Assembly: GCA_029168955.1 (NCBI GenBank)
Contig: JAPDOI010001076.1
Location: forward strand, 1 to 64,000
Direction: 5' to 3'
Length of the DNA stretch: 64,000 nucleotides
Source: Aplectana chamaeleonis
Lineage: Eukaryota > Nematoda > Chromadorea > Rhabditida > Cosmocercidae
Position 1 is the first letter of the stretch; every line of letters begins with the position of its first letter. The notes under the pieces were generated by a model that searched no databases, had not been told where the DNA came from, and worked only from the letters and a program-made list of their open reading frames with translations. The position numbers and the translations under genes were made by a program. This document shows, piece after piece, positions 24,498-34,448 of the stretch.

Positions 24498-27361
24498 CCA
24501 CGACGTCCTGATGATGTCAGAAAATGCCCTATGCACTTGGCACCACCTTGGCACGACGTCCTGATGACGTCACCAGATGCTTTATGCACTTGGCACGACG
24601 TTCTGATGACGTCATCAGATGCCCTGTGTACTTTACGTGAAATTCTGATGACGTCATCAGATGCCCTATGTACTTTACATGACACCCTGATGACGTCATC
24701 AGATGCCCTATGTACTTTGCATGACACCCTGATGACGTCATCAGATGCCCTATGTACTTTACATGACACCCTGATGACGTCATTAGATGCCCTATGTACT
24801 TTACATGACACCCTGATGACGTCATCAGATGCCCTATGTACTTTACATGACACCCTGATGACGTCATCAGATGCCCTATGTACTTTACATGACACCCTGA
24901 TGACGTCATCAGATGCCCTATGTACTTTACATGACATCCTGATGACGTCATCAGATGCCCTATGTACTTTACATGACACCCTGATGACGTCATCAGATGC
25001 CCTATGTACTTTACATGACACCCTGATGACGTCATCAGATGCCCTATGTACTTTACATGACACCCTGATGACGTCATCAGATGCCCTATGTACTTTACAT
25101 GACACCCTGATGACGTCATCAGATGCCCTATGTACTTTACATGACACCCTGATGACGTCATCAGATGCCTTATGTACTTTACATGACACCCTGATGACGT
25201 CATCAGATGCCCTATGTACTTTACATGACACCCTGATGACGTCATCAGATGCCCTATGTACTTTACATGACACCCTGATGACGTCATCAGATGCCCTATG
25301 TACTTTACATGACACCCTGATGACGTCATCAGATGCCCTATGTACTTTACATGACACCCTGATGACGTCATCAGATGCCCTATGTACTTTACATGACATC
25401 CTGATGACGTCATCAGATGCCCTATGTACTTTACATGACACCCTGATGACGTCATCAGATGCCCTATGTACTTTACATGACACCCTGATGACGTCATCAG
25501 ATGCCCTATGTACTTTACATGACACCCTGATGACGTCATCAGATGCCCTATGTACTTTACATGACACCCTGATGACGTCATCAGATGCCCTATGTACTTT
25601 ACATGACACCCTGATGACGTCATCAGATGCCCTATGTACTTTACATGACACCCTGATGACGTAATCAGATGCCCTATGTACTTTACATGACACCCTGATG
25701 ACGTCATCAGATGCCTTATGTACTTTACATGACACCCTGATGACGTCATCAGATGCCCTATGTACTTTACATGACACCCTGATGACGTCATCAGATGCCC
25801 TATGTACTTTACATGACACCCTGATGACGTCATCAGATGCCCTATGTACTTTACATGACACCCTGATGACGTCATCAGATGTCCTATGTCCTTTACATGA
25901 CACCCTGATGACGTCATCAGATGCCCTATGTACTTTACATGACACCCTGATGACGTCATCAGATGCCCTATGTACTTTACATGACACCCTGATGACGTCA
26001 TCAGATGCCCTATGTACTTTACATGACACCCTGATGACGTCATCAGATGCCCTATGTACTTTACATGACACCCTGATGACGTCATCAGATGCCCTATGTA
26101 CTTTACATGACACCCTGATGACGTCATCAGATGCCTTATGTACTTTACATGACACCCTGATGACGTCATCAGATGCCCTATGTACTTTACATGACACCCT
26201 GATGACGTCATCAGATGCCCTATGTACTTTACATGACACCCTGATGACGTCATCAGATGCCCTATGTACTTTACATGACACCCTGATGACGTCATCAGAT
26301 GCCCTATGTACTTTACATGACACCCTGATGACGTCATCAGATGCCCTATGTACTTTACATGACACCCTGATGACGTCATCAGATGCCCTATGTACTTTAC
26401 ATGACACCCTGATGACGTCATCAGATGCCCTATGTACTTTACATGACACCCTGATGACGTCATCAGATGCCCTATGTACTTTACATGACACCCTGATGAC
26501 GTCATCAGATGCCCTATGTACTTTACATGACACCCTGATGACGTCATCAGATGCCCTATGTACTTTACATGACACCCTGATGACGTCATCAGATGCCCTA
26601 TGTACTTTACATGACACCCTGATGACGTCATCAGATGCCCTATGTACTTTACATGACACCCTGATGACGTCATCAGATGCCCTATGTACTTTACATGACA
26701 CCCTGATGACGTCATCAGATGCCCTATGTACTTTACATGACACCCTGATGACGTCATCAGATGCCCTATGTACTTTACATGACACCCTGATGACGTCATC
26801 AGATGCCCTATGTACTTTACATGACACCCTGATGACGTCATCAGATGCCCTATGTACTTTACATGACACCCTGATGACGTCATCAGATGCCCTATGTACT
26901 TTACATGACACCCTGATGACGTCATCAGATGCCCTATGTACTTTACATGACACCCTGATGACGTCATCAGATGCCCTATGTACTTTACATGACACCCTGA
27001 TGACGTCATCAGATGCCCTATGTACTTTACATGACACCCTGATGACGTCATCAGATGCCCTATGTACTTTACATGACACCCTGATGACGTCATCAGATGC
27101 CCTATGTACTTTACATGACACCCTGATGACGTCATCAGATGCCCTATGTACTTTACATGACACCCTGATGACGTCATCAGATGCCCTATGTACTTTACAT
27201 GACACCCTGATGACGTCATCAGATGCCCTATGTACTTTACATGACACCCTGATGACGTCATCAGATGCCCTATGTACTTTACATGACACCCTGATGACGT
27301 CATCAGATGCCCTATGTACTTTACATGACATCCTGATGACGTCATCAGATGCCCTATGTAC
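24498..27361. repeat. Satellite array 2, 42-bp unit with 16-bp palindrome
   Basis: About 68 head-to-tail units, nearly all identical, are each exactly 42 bp. Each starts with the perfect palindrome CTGATGACGTCATCAG, then ATGCCCTATGTAC, then TTTACATGACACC. Rare variants include GCCTTATG near 25166, 25714 and 26134, GACATCC near 24934, 25396 and 27328, and GTAATCAG near 25661. The left edge (24498-24660) holds divergent units containing GCACTTGGCACGACGT, closer to the reverse complement of satellite 1. ORFs of 988 and 949 residues on the minus strand and 597 residues on the plus strand run through it, because 42 is divisible by 3. Confidence 0.98.
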
Positions 27362-27396
27362 TGATAGCCTGCGACCACTGGCAGTGGCTAGTGGCA

Positions 27397-27450
27397 GGAA
27401 CGAGGAACGAGGGACGAGGAACGAGGGACGAGGAACGAGGGACGAGGAAC
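27397..27450. repeat. GA-rich minisatellite at the right edge of satellite 2
   Basis: Short alternating units GAGGAAC and GAGGGAC are repeated about seven times, making a 14-bp period. The stretch follows a small inverted repeat (CCACTGGCAGTGG, 27374-27386) that adjoins the last satellite unit. It is non-coding. Confidence 0.85.
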
Positions 27451-29934
27451 AGGACACGAGGGACGCGTTACAAGAAAAACGCGAATTTTAGCTAAGCTTC
27501 CGCCGATCTAACTTTGTTAATTTTCAATCGATTTGGCTCAAATTTTGTCAGCGGGTGTCTTCTATACTCTCTCACTTATATCCAGAAGGAAATCTCTAGA
27601 AAATTTGTTTTACAGGTTTTATTAACTACTTTACCAAAATCTAAGTGATCACAAGTGCCAGGCAAAACCAAACCTCTCCAGCCGCTTCGCGGCTGGAGCG
27701 ATTATTCTCTCCCCTATAATGCACAAAAGTAAATTTTTTTCGGCCGAAACTGATTTGACTCCATTCATACTCTTAGCCGTCGCGATGGGAAGTATGACTT
27801 GCATATGTAGCCCAAATGAAGGCATCCAAATCTACTTCCCGGGAGAAGAAAAACGTAAATCATCAAAAGGAAATGTAAAAAGTTACATAAAAATAAACAA
27901 GGAAATCAGTAGGTAGAAGTGGTCACTGCGATTTGTGATAGTGTTTATTCATGAAATGCAGGCGAGAAATGTGGTGCTTGAGCGAAGAAGTTAGATAAGT
28001 TTCATCGGTGAAAAATTCGGTAAAATTCGGGACTGAGTTGGTATATATATTTATATATTTATTACATGATCGATGACCATGTTGAAAAAAAAACGTTCTT
28101 ACGATGTAAGTCGGTAAAGAATCGGTGAACGGATATTTTTCGGAAAATACCGGAAAATCCGGGAATTCTTCAAATGTCAGAAGAAGTACGATTACGTTTT
28201 GGAAATGAAGTAGGAACAGATTCCTTGGAAACCCTCAACAATTAGAAAGCTTTCAACATTGGATTGATGGTTAGCCAGTAATTCATGCTACACTGCTTCT
28301 TTTTTCTAAATTCACCAAGAAGTCCGCTACACTGCCAGAGAATAATGTTCGAATTGTGCGCTCCAAAGAAGTTCCAGCATCCAAATTTCGTGACAAAACT
28401 CGTAATATTGTTTGAGAAGAATTGTTATTGATGTGTCGTAAAAACGGCTATGTTTGGATGAGTGTGATGCTGTTATTTCCTCTAGTGCTCCGAAAGATGT
28501 GATTCAATGTAGCAATGCAACGCCTACCTACACGTGGTGTCCTATCACAAAACCTCCTACCATGTACTACAGATTACCAGTCAAAGTATTTACTTACTTA
28601 CACTGTTTCGGTTTTCGAAGTTTATGACAGGTCGCGCCCCAGTATTAACACTTATCCAACTACGTTACTTCTTTCTGTAGTCACTCCCACGATTATTTTT
28701 TCGTTTTTTGTTTTAATGCAAGACTGTTTCTGAAGTCTCCGTCAACAATTTTTTCTTTTCGGACGTTCTTCGGATATGAAATACAATACCCGCGCCAAGT
28801 TTTGTAAAAACGGGGAGCCTCTGGCGAACTTGGAAAATAAAGCGACCGATGGGTGTAACTTTTTTGAATGAAGACTTTTCTGAAAACGCTATCATACTCA
28901 CAGTTCAAATCGCTACCCAATTATGTGATTTCGAGTCGATAATCCCTAGAATCGCTTTGTTTTTGAAGGAAATAGTTTTTGCGATCTTTCATCAAAAACG
29001 TCGGCCGCGGCGAAGTGCGGCGAAACTTTGAGCAGTATTTGTAGAAGTAGTAGAGGAGCAATCTGTATGCTTTCTTCATAAATCAGGTGCAGATGAGAGA
29101 ACCTCAAGGTTCGCGTAGGTAGAGTTTTCAAAATCCTTCACTGAATACCCTTGAGTACTTCCCGAAAAGTCGGAGTTTTGTTGCGCAAGCCCCGGACTCT
29201 CAAATGAGCGGTTATGATCGTGCTGAACTTCTTTTTCTGCTTGTTGACGATATTTTGACAGCTTTGTGATCTTGCGTTTGTTAGACCACTTCTTTCACAG
29301 TCCGAGTCAGCAGAAGAAGGCGGTGGTGTGGTCGCGTATTTTCACTAACAAGGGAATGGCCAGATAGGACTGCTGCTAGAACTACCCATACAGCTATGCC
29401 TTTTATTAACTATCTCTCGGGTAGTCGTAAGAACCTGTACTTGCTGTACGAGTAATACAGGAAAAAATTTGAGAGCCATTCTTTCCAAGTGAGGTCAAAA
29501 TGTCGCCTTCAATTCAAACCCGTCATTGGGAAGAAAGCCGACTATTAAGAAAAGGAAAACACAGTGCCGAGATTTTTTACAGATTATCTTTGTTTATCAC
29601 CTTAGCTGCAAAAGCCGCATCATAAATGAAAACTGATCGTTGTGAGCCTCTTCCTTGCTAATGGTATTCGAGCAAAAAGCACTCCGCATTCAAGTATAAT
29701 GTCCTCGTCATAGTCGGCTGATGTGCTGTAGTCAGCCCGTTCGATAATCGTCTACATCATTCGAATCGGGTATAAAACATTCACCATTTGTGTTCGGACC
29801 AGGGCTGGGCATACGTCCCGGCATGGCGATTTTGATTATGCACCTCCTTTAGCTCGGAAAGTTTTAGGCACCCCCTATGGGAAATCGGAATCGGCTGTTT
29901 TTCGAGAAGTCGATCGCAACAGCCATGATGTTGA
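27451..29934. other. No gene recognised
   Basis: This is AT-rich DNA with only short, unremarkable ORFs. Visible structure is limited to a GC-rich hairpin at 27676-27698 and a TATATATATTTATATATTTA tract near 28041. I see no domain, tRNA or transposon end. Confidence 0.5.
27676..27698. repeat. GC-rich hairpin
   Basis: Perfect 10-bp arms CTCCAGCCGC and GCGGCTGGAG surround a TTC loop. It stands out against AT-rich surroundings. It could be a terminator-like or RNA hairpin, but there is no gene to attach it to. Confidence 0.6.
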
Positions 29935-30003
29935 CGAGGAACGGTATACAGCTTTGGGGATTCAAACGGCTCATTCTTGTTTGAACACGATGACAAGTTT
30001 CAA
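29935..30003 (+). pseudogene. Short paralogue of the 31775-31865 fragment
   Basis: The words GATTCAAACGGCTCATTCTT and GAACACGATGACAAGTTT match the minus strand near 31790-31850. In the common frame both encode DSNGSFLF, then H and KF, but here one extra G before GATTC breaks the frame. I do not recognise the family. Confidence 0.4.
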
Positions 30004-31500
30004 CACTGTGATAAGCATAACAGCGTAGGTTGATATGGTGGTTATCAACACGTGTTCACGTTGTGACGTGCTTATCACGTGCACAGCCGGTATAAAAAGC
30101 GCCTCTTTTCACTCGAGTCCTCATTCGGCATTCTGATGCCGGCCCTGGAAGGTGACTTCGAGTTACTCTTCGGAGGCCAGCATATTTTTGACCGCTGGGG
30201 GATAGGGGTATCCTCGCGGCTAGGGGGGCGGTTTTCGCCCCGATCCGTGGGGAGGGTGGTTCCTCACCGCAGACGGCGGCAAAGATTACGTCCTTGTCGT
30301 GGACCAAGGCGGGGTCCTTCTCCGCCGTGGGACCGCGACAACCCGGGGCGACATGCTTGTGGTGAGTATTAAAATGAATAACTGTAAAGTCAATGACGTC
30401 ATCGTTGGGCTGCTCGTTGGGGTCTCCCGCTAGGCATTTAGGTAGTGTCCCAACCGTGATTGTGACGTCATCACGAGCGTCGCGATGCTGCACTCCCGCT
30501 GCCCTTTATCGTATGACTCCTCGTAGGTCTTTTTTTTCTCCTATCGGGAGTCTTTCGCGGAGTCAGGGTCAAACGGAGCGTTGCGTAATCCTTCGAAATC
30601 GGCGCGGCCCCCCGTCACATTTTTTTCAAAATCCAAAATTTTTGCGTTCCCCCCTTCCCTTGGGGACCAAGAGTAATCGAGAATTTATGGGATATCCACG
30701 AAATTCTCATTTTCGGACCGAAATTTTTGCGATCACCATAACATTCATTTTCGGACCCAAATTTTTGCGACCCCCGTTGCGAAATTTCCCAACCCCACTC
30801 GACCCTGCGCGGGGTGTCCCCCGATTTCCCTGAGAAGCGCTACTCGCTTCCCAAGACTGAGAACGCTCCAAGCAAAGCGTTTCTCACTACTCATTCGCGC
30901 AGTACTTTTCCTGTTGAGAGCTATGCACTTTTCGCAAAGCGCGCTAGCCCCCCCCCCCCGCAACGATGCGCTATCTCGATCTCAATGACGCGGCGCACGC
31001 TTCCGAAGTTACGCTAATGACCTCCAAAGACTGCGCACATTCTGAAAGGAACGCTACTTCCCAAAAAGCGCACACGCACTTGACGAAGCATTGCTTATTT
31101 TCCACGACGCTGCCCTCTTTGATCGCTTCCCACTTCTTATAATGCATGCTTCCTGTGAAACGTGCTATAGTGCATGCTTCCTGTGTAACGCTACCGTCAT
31201 GATACGGCGCACAATATCATGAGGCACTACACACTTGACGACGCGACGAATTTCAATTTAGGCGACGCGAAAATGAGTAAAATTTCGCCGATTTCTTCAA
31301 AGAAAATACCATGATTGGTACACTTTTCGATCATACAAATTCGACTTGATTCAACTTCGACAAAATCAGAATTATTGCTGCTTGGGCGCTATTCATACTC
31401 CTCAACGCCAGCGCGTTACGCGCAGGTGTGGCGTTGGAGTATGAATGGCGTGATGACACGCCCACTTGGCACGCATTTAACACGTGCTTCGCAGTAGTTT
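30004..31500. other. GC-rich intergenic stretch with TATA-like word and CRE words
   Basis: No gene is recognised. A good TATA-like word, GGTATAAAAAGCGCC, lies near 30090, preceded by CACGTG words. Two TGACGTCATC words occur at about 30394 and 30463, the same core as the satellites but isolated. Two direct repeats CATTTTCGGACC plus AAATTTTTGCGA lie near 30710 and 30750. From about 30830 to 31270, words such as GCTACTTCC, CTTTTC and TTCCACGACG recur loosely. An inverted repeat built on ATTCATACTCC lies at about 31387-31452. Confidence 0.4.
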
Positions 31501-31518
31501 GTTAATACGCCACCAATT

Positions 31519-31962
31519 TCATTGCGTTTCATAATATTTCATTCCAGTATTATCCTTTGCTACCATGGTGATGGACTCGTGCACTGAAATCGCGTGTTTG
31601 GAAAAGTTAAGGTCCACTTTTTTCCGCTCCGCCATGGCGTCCCCGCTGGCGTTTTCATAGTCTCCGCAAGCGCGTGACGTGCGTAGCGCGCTGGCGCTGA
31701 CGAGTATGAATTGCACCTTACAACGACTCGTCGGAACATTGTCATCTAGTATTGCTGCAGAGCTCGTCCAGACACTGAGCTGACCAAACTTGTTAATGAT
31801 TTCGTGTTTGAACAAGAATGAGCCGTTTGAATCCCAAAGCTCTGTACCGAACGTCTGATGTTGACTTCCTGATTCTGAAGAACTAGAATACAGAAAAAAG
31901 CACCGAACAGAGAGAATTCCGGAAATATCAACAAAAAAGGTATTGTAATTTCTAAACTTCAC
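31519..31962 (-). CDS. Unrecognised ORF, possible gene fragment (147 aa)
   Basis: This open frame is 147 residues. It contains TFGTELWDSNGSFLFKHEI, which has a broken relative at 29935-30003, and VQFILVSASALR, whose DNA resembles the inverted repeat at 31387-31452. Having relatives in the window suggests a repeat-borne or captured coding piece rather than chance, but there is no catalytic motif, signal peptide or membrane segment that I can name. The start was taken as the first ATG and may be wrong if introns are present. It could simply be non-coding repeat DNA. Confidence 0.25.
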   Translation of the reverse strand: MKFRNYNTFFVDISGILSVRCFFLYSSSSESGSQHQTFGTELWDSNGSFLFKHEIINKFGQLSVWTSSAAILDDNVPTSRCKVQFILVSASALRTSRACGDYENASGDAMAERKKVDLNFSKHAISVHESITMVAKDNTGMKYYETQ

Positions 31963-32615
31963 AACAATCCCGTGAGGAAAATTTGTTAGTAAGACGGCAA
32001 GTTATGACAAAAGATAAAACTTCTTTCATTTCAAAACATGTTAACAATTACAAACAAAAACAGAACTACTACTATTGCAATAATTAATGATTTCTGTCGA
32101 ACGTTTTCATGAACCTATGAACGATTAGTTAATCTGCGTTTGATTGTTCTGATGTGGAAATCAAAATTATTTTGTGTTGTGGAATCATGTTAGGCATCGT
32201 GTGATGCGTAGGGAGTGGAAAACCCGAGTTTTACCCACCTAGAATGCCGCAATCTCTTAGAAACTCGGCTTGCCGTCCGATATGGTGTTTGTACGCAGCT
32301 ACACAGCGCACACGGGAGTAGACGCGCACACAATATTAATAAAAATTTTTTTATAACAGAACGGGGAAGAGAAAAGGATTGAAAAGCAAGGAAATGGAAG
32401 ATGGTAAAAATTCTCTAGTTTATATGAACCTATTGTAAATAAACATAGTTAGAGCGGGTGTAAATATTTAGCCGTGACAAGGTTCATTCAAACGAACCTA
32501 GTTGATCAAAAGTAGCATTAAACATGCGAGTGAAGGGTACCGTGAGAAAGAGGAGAATCTGGCAAACACTTTAGCTTCAATAGAATCGATTTTGAATGTG
32601 ATTCAAGGACCTTAA

Positions 32616-33100
32616 AGGCACTGTTGGCGATAAACTTCATCCTCGAATTTTCCATGACAAACGCTTCTCGTGGCTCTCAGAAGCAGAACAGCGTCGAAAA
32701 AACGGGACGAAAAGCCACACAGGAGCCGCAAAACGGCTTAGAAAAGTGGGCAAACCCCGCCGCTGTGGGGAAGTCCTGCCTCTTCCCGCCCCTCGACGTG
32801 AACAAAGGAACACTCGAAATCGTGAGATTAGCGATGATTTTCAATCATTAGCCCCGTTCTTTCCTTCATTCTCAACTTCTCTCTTTACTCAGGTCAGCTC
32901 GCATACATTGGCTGCAAAAGACGGAAGTTACAAGCCTCGGACACCTCGTCCACCATTTTCCCTAGCTCAATTTTTGAGGGATCATAACTCCATTCCCAGA
33001 AGGTCTTGTACGATTCCAGAAGCATCATTGGAATCAGAATGGGACCGGTTTCAAGATAGGCAAAAAAACAGAAAAGCGATTTTCATCACGAACAGTGCCT
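32616..33100 (-). mobile_element. TTAA-type MITE, family D copy 1
   Basis: This is a 485-bp element between TTAA at 32612-32615 and TTAA at 33101-33104. Its ends are AGGCACTGTTGGCGATAAA and, on the other strand, AGGCACTGTTCGTGATGAAA. It is close to full-length copy D5 (58915-59397) in opposite orientation. ORFs across it are not shared in frame between copies. TTAA target duplication is typical of piggyBac-like elements; the mobilising transposase is not in the window. Confidence 0.85.
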
Positions 33101-33106
33101 TTAAAT

Positions 33107-33151
33107 CTCGTCCCGGTTTTACCCCTAAAACCGGGACAAAACCGGGACGAG
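33107..33151. repeat. Hairpin next to MITE D1
   Basis: Perfect 14-bp arms CTCGTCCCGGTTTT (33107-33120) and AAAACCGGGACGAG (33138-33151) are separated by 17 bp. The loop includes a further AAAACCGGGAC copy. The hairpin lies between D1 and the right arm of element J, and may belong to J. Confidence 0.7.
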
Positions 33152-33566
33152 TCTAAAGGTCCCTAAGGTACATTGGATATCAAACCTATTGAGATTGAAA
33201 TGTTTGCCAGATTCTCCTCTTACCCCCAATGCTCTTAGTTCTCATGTTTAATGCTGTTCTTAATCAACTAGGTTCGTTGGAATGAACCTTATCACGTCCA
33301 AAAAATTCACCCCGCTCCAACTTAGTTTATTTACATTAAATTTCTATAATGGATACATTGAAAGTATCATATTTCTGTCTGATTTCATTTACTCCAGTTT
33401 CAATCCTTTTCTCCTCCCCGTTCTGTAGTAAAATACATTTTTTAATTAATATTGTGTACCCCCCCCCAGTGTGCGCTTTGTAGCTGCGGACAAACTCCAT
33501 ATCGCACGTCGAGTGGAATCTCTAAGGGATTGCGGCATTCAAGCCGGATAAAACTCGGGTTTTTAT

Positions 33567-34446
33567 GGACAGGGTACTTCTCAAGGAAAAAGATGCGATC
33601 ATTCGCGTCTTTCACGGGAGTTTGCAAAGTCTTAAATTTCGCCCAAAAAAGCCGAGAAGAAGATATGACCAATCAGAAAAAAGCGTGTATTATCTTTTTT
33701 TCTGATATTAAACAGAAAACTCATTTGGTTTTTTTTTGGTGAACGACTTAGGCACCCCCCTTTGCCCTCTCACCAACGTCCAATATGCACACCCCTAAGG
33801 GGCGTGCTTGTGCCCGCCTGGTCCGTCCTGATGGATGTGGCCGTTTCAGTGCAGTGCAACGCATTGCTTACTGAGGTGTAAAATCACCCTGCTGTGGCCG
33901 TGTCGAGCAGGGCTCTGCGGAAATCTTTTCCACGACTTTCGGAAACGAAAATTCGGATTCGGAAGTGAACTACGAATCAGAATACGCTTCAATAATAAGT
34001 TTCGGCGCTTCTCATGGCTTGCAGATGTATGGTTTACGCTTTCGATTTAGTCTGACGCATGGACCAGGCGGCTGGCCGTGCGGGATAGGCTGCTTCACTG
34101 GAGAATGCGGTTTCGATTCGCGCAAGATGATCTACCGCCGCAGCCCTTTCCAACCATAAGACTACATAAAATTATTGCGCGAGCTCTACTTCTATAGCTT
34201 GTGATCTCAATCCATTCTCTCACCTAACGGTGGGCTGCGTTCTAAAACAGCTAGCAAGTCGAGGACAAAGACATTTTAAGCATGAAAGGAAGACGTGCTG
34301 CTGCTGCAGGCACTCCTATTGAGCTGCAAGCAAGTCTGCTCGAGCAACTCCTCCTCTAGTGTGCTGCTTATCTCTTTGATGTCGAGTTCTCCCCTTCGAT
34401 TGATTTTTTCCAGGGTGATCGATGCTCTACGACGGCTGCGAGTTCA
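33567..34446. other. No gene recognised
   Basis: Short ORFs only. At 34069-34130 there is a weak tRNA-like pattern (TGGCCGTGCGGG, later GGTTTCGATTC) with no closing stems. I attach no function. Confidence 0.45.
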
Positions 34447-34448
34447 TA

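Larger units (their letters stand above)
32217..33563. mobile_element. Large inverted-repeat element J (about 1.35 kb)
   Basis: The arms 32217-32600 and about 33165-33563 are inverted copies, roughly three-quarters identical by eye. Shared words include AACCCGAGTTTTA, AATGCCGCAATC, AGGAGAATCTGGCAAACA and ATTAAACATG. The centre is occupied by the TTAA-type MITE D1. No transposase frame is seen, so it looks like a long foldback or a solo-arm derivative of a larger transposon. Confidence 0.75.

Noticed and set aside
1..27361. Centromeric CENP-B box in the satellites
   Set aside because: I looked for TTCG....A..CGGG on both strands. Satellite 1 has TTCGGG but not the required spacing. No centromere claim is made.
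24491..27457. Giant repeat proteins (988 and 949 aa on minus, 597 aa on plus) across satellite 2
   Set aside because: The unit is 42 bp (14 codons) and stop-free in several frames on both strands, so long ORFs arise automatically. There is no independent sign of translation. Proteomics or ribosome profiling would be decisive.
30056..30493. 145-aa minus-strand ORF as a gene
   Set aside because: GC-rich composition explains the open frame. No motif, and competing ORFs of similar size lie on the other strand.
30949..30958. Homopolymer C runs (also 33461-33469, 58112-58120, 63373-63385, 63611-63619) as functional tracts
   Set aside because: They are short and isolated, and may be polymerase slippage or sequencing length error. 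No pattern links them.
32624..33156. 75- and 136-aa ORFs as genes
   Set aside because: They lie in MITE D1; the corresponding frames are not conserved in D2, D4 or D5.
34069..34130. tRNA gene
   Set aside because: An A-box-like TGGCCGTGCGGG and a B-box-like GGTTTCGATTC are present, but the acceptor and T stems do not pair.
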